The notes under the pieces are model-generated. The model was not told where the DNA came from, made no database searches, and saw nothing but the letters and a program-made list of their open reading frames with translations. Both the position numbers and the translations under genes were made by a program. From Thiodiazotropha sp040506275 (GTDB lineage: Bacteria > Pseudomonadota > Gammaproteobacteria > Chromatiales > Chromatiaceae): a DNA stretch of 64,000 nt. This document shows, piece by piece, positions 8,320-17,900 of this stretch (positions within the stretch are counted from its first letter, which is position 1; each line of letters starts with the position of its first letter). The stretch lies in assembly GCA_040506275.1 (NCBI GenBank), contig JBEVXD010000003.1:1-64000 (forward strand), in the 5' to 3' direction.

Positions 8320-8953
8320 TCGTGTTTCAATCCTCATAGCAGCAGGCATCCTCGCTACCTTCGCGGTGGCCGGCACCTCATTGGTCTCATTCACCCATGT
8401 CGCTACCAAAGAGCGCATTGAACAGAACGAGCGGGAAACCTTGCTGCAATCTCTCCACGCTCTGGTGCCACCAGAGCGTGTGGACAACGATATGGTATCC
8501 GACGTGATCCAGGTCGAGTCATTTGATCTGCTAGGGAGTGAACGGACTACTGTTTACCGTGGTCGTAAACTACAGCAACCTGTAGCCACTGTACTCACCT
8601 CTGTGGTGCCCAATGGCTATAGCGGACCGATCAAGCTACTGGTTGCAGTTCGCTACGACGGCACTCTGGGGGGGGTTCGTGTGATCAGTCATAAAGAGAC
8701 CCCCGGTCTGGGAGATAAGGTCGAGGAGAACCGGTCGGATTGGATCTATAGTTTTAACGATAAATCCTTGGACAACCCGTCATTGGCAAAATGGAGCGTT
8801 AAGCGGGATGGTGGCTATTTCGACCAGTTCACGGGCGCCACCATCACACCCAGGTCCATCGTCGCTGCAGTAAAAAACACACTACTCTACGTACGCGACA
8901 ACAAAGACGCCCTTTATGATCGGCAAACAACCGAGCCAGCAGCAAAGGAATAG
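8312..8953 (+). CDS. rsxG: Electron transport complex subunit RsxG (RnfG)
   Basis: This 213-residue subunit has one N-terminal membrane helix (about residues 6-27) and a periplasmic FMN-binding domain. The covalent FMN site is FTGATITPRSIV near residue 176, where the threonine of GAT receives FMN. The motif SHKETPGLGDKVE is typical of the family. It lies within the rsx operon, overlapping rsxD and five bases ahead of rsxE. Confidence 0.96.
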   Translation: MNSRVSILIAAGILATFAVAGTSLVSFTHVATKERIEQNERETLLQSLHALVPPERVDNDMVSDVIQVESFDLLGSERTTVYRGRKLQQPVATVLTSVVPNGYSGPIKLLVAVRYDGTLGGVRVISHKETPGLGDKVEENRSDWIYSFNDKSLDNPSLAKWSVKRDGGYFDQFTGATITPRSIVAAVKNTLLYVRDNKDALYDRQTTEPAAKE

Positions 8954-8958
8954 AGACA

Positions 8959-9651
8959 ATGTCTGACAACAGCATCCGACAACTCGTCACAGATGGGCTC
9001 TGGCACAACAATCAGGCGCTGGTAGCCCTGCTCGGGCTATGCCCCCTGCTTGCAGTGAGTAATACCGCCATCAATGGACTGGGTCTTGGATTGGCTACTA
9101 CAGCGGTTTTGGTCGCTTCCAACAGTACCGTCTCATTGATCCGGAATTTTGTACGACCTGAAGTTCGTCTACCGGTGTTTGTGATGGTTATCGCCTCGTT
9201 TGTAACCGCAATCGAGTTAGGCATGAACGCCTACTTTCATGAGCTGCATAAAATACTGGGCATCTTTATCCCTCTCATCGTCACTAATTGCACCATCATA
9301 GGCCGTGCAGAAGCCTTTGCGTCGAAGAACAACCTATGGCGCTCCCTGGTTGACGGCCTGAGCGTAGGCATCGGCTTTACATTAGTACTTGTTGTGCTGG
9401 GAGGCATGCGTGAACTGGTTGGTCAGGGCACCCTGTTTGATCAGGCTCATCTGATGTTTGGTGAGATGGCTCAAGGATTGACGCTTAAAATTGAAGACTT
9501 CCCCGGCATGTTGATTGCCATTCTCCCTCCTGGCGCTTTTATCGGCCTCGGCTTATTGATCATGGTGAAAAACCTGATTGATAAACGTCTCGCTGAACGA
9601 CAGGTGGCAAGAGCAGCTTTTACGGAAGAGGCCACCGGAGTCACAGGATAG
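8959..9651 (+). CDS. rsxE: Electron transport complex subunit RsxE (RnfE)
   Basis: This 230-residue polytopic protein is the paralogue and partner of RsxA. The N-terminal LWHNNQALVALLGLCPLLAVSNTAINGLGLG and the segment IPLIVTNCTIIGRAEAFASKN are family hallmarks, with six membrane helices. It ends the rsx operon; rsmE follows after 39 bases and may be cotranscribed. No nth gene (endonuclease III), the frequent last member of this operon, is present. Confidence 0.96.
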   Translation: MSDNSIRQLVTDGLWHNNQALVALLGLCPLLAVSNTAINGLGLGLATTAVLVASNSTVSLIRNFVRPEVRLPVFVMVIASFVTAIELGMNAYFHELHKILGIFIPLIVTNCTIIGRAEAFASKNNLWRSLVDGLSVGIGFTLVLVVLGGMRELVGQGTLFDQAHLMFGEMAQGLTLKIEDFPGMLIAILPPGAFIGLGLLIMVKNLIDKRLAERQVARAAFTEEATGVTG

Positions 9652-9690
9652 TCTCGCAGGGCAGCACAGATTTCACCTCGGACATAAGCG

Positions 9691-10428
9691 ATGAGAATTC
9701 CCCGATGCTATACCAACCAACAGCTGACACCGCATCAATCGATCAGCCTGGAAGAGGAGCCGGCCCATCACTTGCGTCATGTTCTGAGAATGCGTACCGG
9801 CAACCAGATCATTCTGTTTGACAACAGCGGTGATGAATACCAGGCACATCTCGACCAGGTAACCAAACAAGGGGTTACCGCCCTGTCTGGGAAAAAGCTT
9901 AGACACGAGACAGAATCGCAACTGATGATACATCTGATCATTGGTATCTCACGTGGTGAGCGTATGGATCTGGTACTGCAGAAAGCCACAGAGCTTGGTG
10001 TCACCCATATCACCCCATGCCTAACACAGCGGTGTGTTGTGAAACTGGATAATAAAAAACGCGCCAATCGTATGACCCACTGGCGGCGCATTATTGTCAG
10101 CGCTTGCGAACAGTCAGGCCGATGCCGTCTACCCCTGCTTGATGAACCGGTTGAGCTATCAACTGCAATTGCTCAACAAAACTCTGACCTCGCCCTGGTA
10201 CTCGACCCAGGTGGCAAACAACCCATATCTGAAATCCCCCCCCCGAAATCTTCAGTTTCAATCCTGATCGGACCGGAGGGCGGACTGAGCGATGGCGAGC
10301 GGGATCAAGCCCTTCAACAGGGTTTTCTCGGCCTTCGTCTAGGGCCCCGGATTCTACGAACCGAAACAGCACCACTGGCGGCCATTGCAGCTATCCAGAC
10401 ACTCTGGGGTGACTTCAAAGTTTTGTAA
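9691..10428 (+). CDS. rsmE: 16S rRNA (uracil1498-N3)-methyltransferase
   Basis: This 245-residue SPOUT-class methyltransferase modifies U1498 in the decoding region of 16S rRNA. An N-terminal PUA-like RNA-binding part (MRIPRCYTN, HHLRHVLRMRTGNQIILFD) precedes the knotted SAM-binding domain, marked by ERMDLVLQKATELGVTHITP, SVSILIGPEGGLSDGE and LGPRILRTETA. The length is usual for RsmE. It probably reads through from rsxE; no terminator is visible in the gap. Confidence 0.94.
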   Translation: MRIPRCYTNQQLTPHQSISLEEEPAHHLRHVLRMRTGNQIILFDNSGDEYQAHLDQVTKQGVTALSGKKLRHETESQLMIHLIIGISRGERMDLVLQKATELGVTHITPCLTQRCVVKLDNKKRANRMTHWRRIIVSACEQSGRCRLPLLDEPVELSTAIAQQNSDLALVLDPGGKQPISEIPPPKSSVSILIGPEGGLSDGERDQALQQGFLGLRLGPRILRTETAPLAAIAAIQTLWGDFKVL

Positions 10429-10718
10429 AAAATCCAACTCTGACCGAATCCCCTTAGTGCCCACCCTTCAAGTTTCTGAGTTGAGAATAGGGACCGAATC
10501 CAATTCTTCCGTAACCTGCAGAAAGTAATTGCTTAACGACAAAAAAGAATAGGTGCGGAATTAAATATCTACGATTGATGCTGAATACAAATTAGTTGTG
10601 ACGAATAGTCACAAAGCGATCAATTGACCTCAATAAGACTGTCATTCAACAACTATAGAGTGCGCTTGCATCAATCTTCCTGGAATCAGGACACCTATAA
10701 GAATTGGGAGAACAACCA

Positions 10719-11654
10719 ATGAATGCCAGCTTGTTACGATCATCACTATCTGCAGCACTTTTCTGTCTTGTCTCAACCGTCTCCGTAGCCGAAACCACCA
10801 TTTGGCAGATTGCTGAATTCGATATACCCGAAGCCAATCAGGGCATCGGTGTTGATGAGGACCATTTCTATGCGGTAGACAATCATACAATCGCTAAGTA
10901 CACCAAGGATGGTGAATATGTAGATGCCTGGATTGGCGAAGACGATGGTCAGGTTAAACACCTGGACAGTGCCGCCGTAGTTGATGGCAAAATCTACTGT
11001 TCACACTCCAACTACCGCTACTTCCCGATGACCAGCTCTATTGAGGTCTGGGATGCAGAAACCATGAAGCACATTGAAAGCCACAGTATCGGTATCCGCC
11101 TTGGCTCTTTAACCTGGCTGGACAAACATGATGGCTACTGGTGGGGTACCTTCGCCAACTATAACAAGGAAGGCAAACTACCAGACGGCACTAAAGCCGG
11201 CGTACCTTATGCAATCCATACCGGTGGCAATATCAATACTACATTGGTTAAGTTCAACGAGGATTGGCAGGTGTTGGAAGGCTGGATTTTTCCAACCGAA
11301 TTGATGGAGAAATTTGAACTGATGAGTAACTCCGGCGGCTCGTGGGGACCGGATGGAAAACTTTACATCACAGGCCATGATCTGGCAGAAACCTATCAAA
11401 TCCGTTTTCCTGAGGCCGGATCTGTACTGGAAGTTGCTGAGACCATATCTTTGAATATCCGCGGTCAGGGTATTGCCTGGGATCATTCTGAAGAAGGCGT
11501 GCTCTATGGCATAATCCGCGCCAATGATGAAGAGGAGGCGCAAGGAATGACAAACCGTGTTGTCGTATTTGCTTCCAACCTTACCCAAGAGAATAAGCCT
11601 GAAGAGTGCAGTGATCGTAAACCTGAGCGACGTCATCGTAGATGTGATCGTTAA
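10719..11654 (+). CDS. Exported propeller-like protein of unknown function
   Basis: I chose the ATG at 10719 because GGGAG lies eight bases upstream. The first 24 residues form a signal peptide (SLSAALFCLVSTVSVAE), so the 311-residue protein should be periplasmic or secreted. Repeated short strands ending in D/N-rich turns (GIGVDEDHFYAVDNHTIAKY, DGKIYCSHSNY, SLTWLDKHDGYWWGTF, GSWGPDGKLYITG, GIAWDHSEEGVLYGII) suggest a five- or six-bladed beta-propeller, as in NHL or SMP-30-like proteins. I cannot name the family. The C-terminus is very basic (KPERRHRRCDR). It stands alone between rsmE and a hairpin terminator. Confidence 0.75.
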   Translation: MNASLLRSSLSAALFCLVSTVSVAETTIWQIAEFDIPEANQGIGVDEDHFYAVDNHTIAKYTKDGEYVDAWIGEDDGQVKHLDSAAVVDGKIYCSHSNYRYFPMTSSIEVWDAETMKHIESHSIGIRLGSLTWLDKHDGYWWGTFANYNKEGKLPDGTKAGVPYAIHTGGNINTTLVKFNEDWQVLEGWIFPTELMEKFELMSNSGGSWGPDGKLYITGHDLAETYQIRFPEAGSVLEVAETISLNIRGQGIAWDHSEEGVLYGIIRANDEEEAQGMTNRVVVFASNLTQENKPEECSDRKPERRHRRCDR

Positions 11655-11681
11655 TTATATACAATCTTAACCGTGCACAAT

Positions 11682-11728
11682 GTACGCTTGTGGTGGTGTC
11701 ACTCACCTACCGGCCACCACAAGTGTAC
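11682..11728 (+). terminator. Stem-loop after the propeller-like gene
   Basis: Arms GTACGCTTGTGGTGG (11682-11696) and CCACCACAAGTGTAC (11714-11728) pair at 14 of 15 positions around a 17-base loop, followed by AGTTATTAA. The strong stem fits a terminator, although there is no long T run. Confidence 0.55.
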
Positions 11729-11810
11729 AGTTATTAACCCAGTCAGTGATGACTGTGCCAATTTCTCTATTTCTTGCTAGGATAAGGAGATCACAAACCA
11801 GCAAGACAGA

Positions 11811-12428
11811 ATGATGCAACATCAAACACAACTATTACGGATTATCCTCCTGGCTCTGTTCTTTCTCACTCCAAGCAGCCAGGTACTCGCTAAAAAATTC
11901 TATAAATGCACCAACCCTGAAGGTGAACTTGTCTATCAGCAGGTAGCATGCGACTCCGATATCAGCCAGGAGACTGTAAGCGTCTTTACAGCACCTGAGC
12001 AACGCTCTCAGCTTGGCTCTAAACTGATGGGCGAATCTGAATACATCCCACAGGGAGAGGAGCCTGCAACAACTGGGAAAATGCAATTCCAATCCAGGCT
12101 CTTCAACGTCATCAGCTTGCTGACACCGATCAAACTTGAAGTGCAACAATTCTATATGATGAATGGCGCATGGCCTGAGAAACCTCAGGATATGGGCTAT
12201 AACCCGGACAACCTGAAAAGTGCAGATATCAAGGAGGTCCTGTTTGGTGATGGCGGCGCAATCGTTGCGACGTTGAGCAATAACTTCGGTAATGACAAGA
12301 GAGTGGTTTTAGCACCAAAATTGGTTATGGATGGTACCAGTCTGGAGTGGCAATGCATGGCGAATTTCCCGGCGCAATCGATGATGACCGCGGGCATGAC
12401 AGTCTGTGAATCACGAGCCATCAAATAG
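11811..12428 (+). CDS. Exported DUF4124 protein with a pilin-like C-terminal domain
   Basis: This 205-residue protein has a signal peptide (LLRIILLALFFLTPSSQVLA, cleavage near residue 27) followed by a DUF4124 domain (KKFYKCTNPEGELVYQQVACD; about 28-60). After a linker, residues about 95-205 resemble the globular part of type IV pilins: a helix IKLEVQQFYMMNGAWPEKPQDMGY, then strands and LEWQC...CES with a cysteine pair at the end, as in PilA. The prepilin peptidase motif is missing, so it would not assemble as an ordinary pilin. A helper of pilus or envelope assembly is possible. The domain calls rest on pattern resemblance only. Confidence 0.65.
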   Translation: MMQHQTQLLRIILLALFFLTPSSQVLAKKFYKCTNPEGELVYQQVACDSDISQETVSVFTAPEQRSQLGSKLMGESEYIPQGEEPATTGKMQFQSRLFNVISLLTPIKLEVQQFYMMNGAWPEKPQDMGYNPDNLKSADIKEVLFGDGGAIVATLSNNFGNDKRVVLAPKLVMDGTSLEWQCMANFPAQSMMTAGMTVCESRAIK

Positions 12429-12562
12429 AACAGACAGAGCATACACCCAAACCCTGATAACCTTGCTTCAAAGAAGATATGGATCCTAAGAGTTTGTAAG
12501 ACGTTTAATCGCTTCTGTCATTGCGGCGCATGTTCAATATCGTCCAGAAAAAACTCATGTGA

Positions 12563-12589
12563 TGTAGGGTGTGGCCCTGCCGCACCATA
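12563..12589 (+). repeat. Dispersed hairpin repeat, family A (left half of inverted pair)
   Basis: TGTAGGGTGTGGCCCTGC continues to CGCACCATA at 12589. The hairpin GGTGTGGC / GCCGCACC has one T-G mismatch, which would be a G-U pair in RNA. It is inverted relative to the copy at 12725-12750. Confidence 0.8.
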
Positions 12590-12724
12590 CCCAGCTGAAA
12601 CGAAAACCACCGGATGAGTTGCTCAACAGACAGCTTCCACCTGTTGACGAGAACCAGGGCCTGTTAACACTAATCGAATAGGCCCTAGGAAGGTAACTGG
12701 GATTTCTTACGAACCCTCTCCCTA

Positions 12725-12750
12725 ATGGTGCGGCAGGGCCGCACCCTACA
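12725..12750 (-). repeat. Dispersed hairpin repeat, family A (right half of inverted pair)
   Basis: The core GGTGCGGCAGGGCCGCACC is a perfect 8-base-pair hairpin with loop AGG, followed by CTACA. Together with the inverted copy at 12563 it makes a REPIN-like unit of about 188 bases. Confidence 0.8.
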
Positions 12751-12988
12751 TCATTGCATTTCTAATAACCTGGCGATCTAAATTTTTAAGACGTGATTAT
12801 ATAAGGTATCAGCTTGTCTGTTTTTAAAAACTGCTTCAGATCTAGAGATCTGACCTTCACAAAGATAGCATTTATAGACTCAGGTTGGCTTAAATTAAAC
12901 TACCTGATCAGCAGGTTTAGAGACAAATTCCACCTCCCTCTAGAAGCGCAGCTGGAATTAACCATAAGGTCCGTGGTAACCCTGACCT

Positions 12989-13014
12989 TATGGTGCGGCA
13001 GGGCCGCACCCTAC
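12989..13014 (-). repeat. Dispersed hairpin repeat, family A (single copy)
   Basis: The same core as at 12725, GGTGCGGCAGGGCCGCACC, preceded by TAT and followed by CTAC. It lies 36 bases past the zapE stop and may end its transcript. Confidence 0.8.
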
Positions 13015-13049
13015 GATTCGTCATCGCTTCTTCATTCCAGACAACAGAC

Positions 13050-14123
13050 TCAGCCTTTATGTGGTGTCTCCAGATATTTGGCCGACTGCATCTCCTTCAA
13101 CCTGCTCGCAGTTCTCTTAAACTCAAATGCGAGCCTGGTTCCACAGTAGAGCAGATCGGGTTCAGCATCAGCACTGATGACCACCTTAACTTTCTGATCG
13201 TAAAAAACATCAATCAGGTTGATAAAACGTCGGGTTCTATCATCCCATGTACCATCAAGCTGGGGTATATCAGAAATAAACACGGTATGGTGGCATCGGG
13301 CCAGCTCCAGGTAATCGTTCTGCCAACGAGGTGGCCCACACAGGGCATTGAAGTCACTCCAAATCACACCGCTGGCTCTTTTGACGAAACGCACCGCACG
13401 ACCGGGAACCTCAAAACGTCCCATCTCTTCAACCGAACCACTCGCCAGACGATCGAACTCACTGCTCAGTTTGACCATCGCTTCATCACTGAGTGGGGTG
13501 TGATAGACGGAAGAGGCTTCGAACAGTTCCAATCGATAGTCATGGTCGCCTTCCAGTTCAAGCACTTCGTTTCGACTTTCCAGTAGTTCGATGGCTGGTA
13601 AAAACCGTTCTCTTTGGAGACCGTTCAAATAGAGCTTCCCGGGAGGTTGATTGGACGTTGTCACCAAGGTAATTCCCACTTTTTGCAAGCTCTCTAAAAG
13701 CGCACGCATCAACATTGCATCACCGATATCGATGACATTGAATTCATCCAGGCAGAGTACCCGCATGCGGCTTTCCATCTCCCGGGCAATCAGCATCAAG
13801 GATTCTTTATCCCCCTCATGCTCTTTCAATCGCTGATGAATAAGACGCATAAAGCTGTGAAAATGGTGCCGTTCGATACCCAGTGATTCATGCTGTTGAT
13901 GAAACAGATCCATCAACCATGTCTTTCCACGACCGACCCCCCCCCAAATATAGAGCCCCTGGACAGCTGGAATACTCTTCTTCCACAACCAACTCGAAGT
14001 TTTCCTTGGTTGAAGGAGTTCATCAACCAGTTGATCAAAGGCAAGCAGGATACGCTCTTGATAGGCATCCCGATCAAAACCATTTGTCTGAAGCTGTTGC
14101 TGATAATGTTCGATAAGAGACAA
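13050..14123 (-). CDS. zapE: Cell division protein ZapE (AFG1-like ATPase)
   Basis: This 357-residue cytosolic P-loop ATPase of the AFG1/ZapE family has Walker A GGVGRGKTWLMDLF (about residue 59), the family segment HRHHFHSFMRLIHQRLK, and Walker B MRVLCLDEFNVIDIGDAM. ZapE associates with FtsZ rings in E. coli under low-oxygen or stress conditions. The length is slightly under E. coli ZapE (375). It is monocistronic, with its promoter expected in the gap above 14123. Confidence 0.92.
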   Translation of the reverse strand: MSLIEHYQQQLQTNGFDRDAYQERILLAFDQLVDELLQPRKTSSWLWKKSIPAVQGLYIWGGVGRGKTWLMDLFHQQHESLGIERHHFHSFMRLIHQRLKEHEGDKESLMLIAREMESRMRVLCLDEFNVIDIGDAMLMRALLESLQKVGITLVTTSNQPPGKLYLNGLQRERFLPAIELLESRNEVLELEGDHDYRLELFEASSVYHTPLSDEAMVKLSSEFDRLASGSVEEMGRFEVPGRAVRFVKRASGVIWSDFNALCGPPRWQNDYLELARCHHTVFISDIPQLDGTWDDRTRRFINLIDVFYDQKVKVVISADAEPDLLYCGTRLAFEFKRTASRLKEMQSAKYLETPHKG

Positions 14124-14521
14124 GAGAGACGACGACTCCTGGGGCCTGTTAATTTATTCAGATAGGTTTAAAGATACACTAGATTCATCTAACCAGTCAC
14201 GCCGACGATTTGTGCTGGATCCACTACCGGAGGCTAATCTTATTATCCCAGCACCTTAATAGACATGCTTAGGCCGTCCCTTTACTTTCAAACTGTTAGG
14301 GGTGAGTAGGTGGTGAGACGAAAGGCTTTGAATCAAAGCATAAATCGCAGTTGGTAGCCCACCATAGCAGAGCTACTAACCCAGAGACACAGTATTACAG
14401 CAGCCACAAACCTATTCAGGCGTTAATCAGAAGTTCTTTTTATGTAATGTGAGACCTATAAACGAACCACAGGAATCTGATTATATATACCCTAGCCTCA
14501 TATGAGATGTGGTTATATTTT
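14124..14521. other. Intergenic region between chpC and zapE
   Basis: These 398 bases hold no credible gene. They must contain the zapE promoter and the end of the pil-chp transcript. A variant of repeat family B lies at 14241-14262. Confidence 0.5.
14241..14262 (+). repeat. Dispersed repeat family B (diverged copy)
   Basis: TATTATCCCAGCACCTTAAT matches TATTAACCCGGCACCTTAAT at 44053 with two substitutions. Confidence 0.55.
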
Positions 14522-14998
14522 TTACAAACCCTTAATCAGATCCAGTACCTGGCGCTCGATCTCATCCATATCCGGAATTACGGCTGGACTCAAATCCAGC
14601 TCGACATGCTGCTTGATCAAAGGCTGGGGGTCATCATCGTCAGAATTCACAGGAACAATATTGTCGGCACTGACTCTGACAAGCGAGGGAATTGCATGCA
14701 CTGCCATGCCGATATGAGAGAGTCGTTCGTGATCGCCAAGGGCATTCAGGATAAGTATCCTGCCACGAAAACCAGGAGCTACCACAGGTTCACCCAACAA
14801 CCCCTCGTAGGAAATGACAGGAATCATAACCCCACGCCAGGCGAGATGTCCCAGAAACCACTCAGGTAGCTCATCACCTGCATATTCAGGTTGCTGATAA
14901 CTCATAACTTCAGCTACCGATGCATTGGGCAGCAGAATCTGGCGTTCGTGCAGTGGGATTATTACACTTCTAACCTCTTTGACTACCGCTTGATTCAT
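14522..14998 (-). CDS. chpC: CheW-like protein ChpC
   Basis: This 158-residue protein has the CheW fold over most of its length (VRSVIIPLHERQILLPNASVAEVMSY, FLGHLAWRGVMIPVISYEGLLG, RILILNA). It is the last gene of the pil-chp operon, starting four bases inside the end of chpA (ATGA-type overlap). In Pseudomonas, ChpC is an accessory CheW that links chemoreceptor input to ChpA. The C-terminal tail is acidic. PilI upstream is the other CheW of the system. Confidence 0.85.
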   Translation of the reverse strand: MNQAVVKEVRSVIIPLHERQILLPNASVAEVMSYQQPEYAGDELPEWFLGHLAWRGVMIPVISYEGLLGEPVVAPGFRGRILILNALGDHERLSHIGMAVHAIPSLVRVSADNIVPVNSDDDDPQPLIKQHVELDLSPAVIPDMDEIERQVLDLIKGL

Positions 14999-17900
14999 TG
15001 TCTATTTTCCGCCAGGACTTCGTTGATATTATCCAGCAAGTCACTCTCCTGATAAGGCTTACCAAGACAGCGCTTAACCCCAAGATCCATTGCCCGTTGA
15101 CGGTGCTTATCCCCTACCCTGGAAGAGATCATGATGATGGGCAGTCCATAATAATCTACGGAGTTATTGATATGTCGTGCCAATTCAAAACCGTCCATCC
15201 TAGGCATTTCTATATCAAGCAGCATAATGTCTGGCACCTGCTCTTGCAGCAGCGCCACTGCTTCAACACCATCTTTCGCTGTTACAACATCCATATCGTG
15301 GCGTTCCAGTAATCGGCTGGTGACTTTACGCACTGTGATCGAATCATCCACCACCATAACTCGTAATCGCTCTTCCAGCTTCTTCTGTTGTTGATCGCCA
15401 TCTGTCTGCATCAGTGGTGCAGCATGGGTTGCATCCATACGAACCAGAGAAGCAAGATCAAGGATCAAGGCTACACGCCCATCGGCCAGGATGGTACCAC
15501 CGGTAATCCAGCGGACACTGCCAACCTGCTTACCTAATGTCTTCACCACGACCTGGCGGCTACCCAATAACTCATCAATTTGTAGCGCAACCTGATGTTC
15601 ACCGGTCTGCAATAGCAGCAGTGGTAGCCAACGCATACCTTCATGAATCTCATGCTGCCCTGCACCCATCATACGACCGAGGTAATTCACCTTATAGTGC
15701 TTACCGCCGTAATCGAAACTCTCCTGTTCACCTGAATAGCACTTCTGAATCTCTTCACGCCGTATTCGCACAACGCCGCTGATACTGCCGTGGGGAACGG
15801 CATAGATCTCTTCACCCACCCTGATCAACAACGCATCGGTAATGGCTAGAGTTAGAGGCAGGCGAATAATGAAACTGGTACCACGTCCTGGCTGAGAATC
15901 GATTTCCAGCGAACCACCCAGTTGTTTCACCTCACTGGTCACTACATCCAGACCAACGCCTCTTCCTGAAATCTGGGTCACCTCTTTAGCTGTACTGAAG
16001 CCAGGCAGCAACACACATTGAATCAGGTCATCATCGCTTATCTCAGCATTGGCATTGATCATGCCTTGTTCCAAGGCACGTTTTCGAATTGCCTCGATAT
16101 CAAGACCTTTGCCATCATCTGACAGGGTGATCATTACATCTGTCGCTTCACGGTCCAGGTAGAGAGAGATGCGACCCGTCTCCTGTTTGGCTGCAGTGAG
16201 ACGATTCTCAGGACGTTCTATGCCATGAGAGACTGAATTACGGAGTAAATGCTCAAGCACTGGAACCATCCGGTTCAGAATACTGCGATCCAGCTCACCC
16301 TCGATTCCAAAACACTCCAGATTAGCTTTTTTGTTCAGTTGCGCAGCCGTCTGTCTGACAAGGCGTTGCATCCTTGGCACCAGGGTTGCGAATGGCACCA
16401 TCCGGGTTCGCAACAATCCATCCTGCAAATCTGTTGAGATACGTGACTGCTGAAGTAGCAAGGTATCTGTCTCACGTTGCAGATCACGCAATGACTCATT
16501 GATGTTGCCTAGGTCATTAACGGTTTCCACCAGTGCTCTGGACAACTGCTGCATTGTTGAAAATCGATCCATTTCAAGTGGATCAAATTCTGTATTCTCC
16601 TGCTCCAGTTTCTCGTTATCCCGCTCCCAGCGATAGAGAATCTGTGCCTCAGTTTCCATCTCAAGACCACGTAACTGGGTAAAGAGACGGGAGACTGTCT
16701 GTTCAAGCTCAGAGAGGTTGAAGCCCAGAACACTATTTTGTTGCTCCAGACGTGAACGATAGATACTGACTTCACCGGCATGATTGACCAGTCGATCCAT
16801 CAAATCCGCATTGACTCGAACCTGCTCCTTATTGGGTTTGAAGCTGGCTTTCTTATCCTCTTCACTTTCAGGATTGAGCAGCTTGGCTATCTCGTCATTG
16901 AAAGGCAGTACTTTGGCAGTCGGCGGCTCCTCTTGAGTCTTTTCAACCAACTCACTCTCTGCAACTTCCTGAATGGTTTCAACCATCCCATCGTGGGCAG
17001 GTGTGAGCTCTCCACCCAGCAGATTGTGGAGTTGTTCAACCTGAACATCTGATGCAGGAACCTTTCCTGTCTTGGCAATGGTATCAACTTGGAAAGCCAG
17101 GTGATCGACCGCATGACGAAGAGTATCGGTAACAGTTTCGATAGGATCAATTTCCTGTTCAGCCACAGCTGTCAGTACTGACTCGACAGCATGACTCAAA
17201 TCGCCAACAGGCATAATACCGGCAAGACGGGCACTGCCCTTTAAGGTATGCAGATTACGTTGCATACCTTCCATCGCCACTTGGTCACTGAAATCATCAA
17301 GCCATTGCAGAAATCGATTTTCAATCTGATCCATGAACTCTTTGGCTTCTTCAACAAAGATCTGTATCAGCTCTTCATCTTCACCTACATCCAGAAGTAC
17401 TTCATCATGCATCAGCAGGAAGGATTCATCAGCTTTAATGAGATCCTCATCCTGGACATCACCAGGTGAAATATCCAACTCGGAAGAATCTATTTGAATC
17501 TGATCAGAGTCCATCTCATCCTGGACAATTTCCGGCACTGCCGAATCTTCATCCTCAGAGGATGACTGCTCCACAGACTCGAGCTCATCCTGAAGATCGG
17601 GATCAATAAGATCATCAACGATCTCTTCCCGCTCAGAACCCTTGTCGATAAGGGATTGTATTTCATCTATCAGGCTATCAGCACGGTGTACCTTATTTGA
17701 GGACTCCGCATCATCGGTTTGAGTAGCCAGCATATCGAGGGTTGAGCGCGCAAGACCACTCATCACTGAACTATCAGCAGGTATATGCCCTCTCATGACA
17801 CAATTCAGCAATGACTCCATCGCATGGCTGAGATCACCTACCGGTTCAATACCCGCAAGGCGAGAGCTACCTTTCATGGTGTGAAGTGCCCGCAGAATAC

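Larger units (their letters stand above)
12429..13049. other. Repeat-rich intergenic region before zapE
   Basis: No credible gene is visible in these 621 bases; the open frames across it have no start signal or recognisable content. The stretch carries three copies of hairpin repeat family A, two of them as an inverted pair, listed separately. Confidence 0.6.

Noticed and set aside
12814..13149. Plus-strand frame across the repeat-rich gap
   Set aside because: It runs over repeats and into the 3' end of zapE on the opposite strand, with no start signal or recognisable content.
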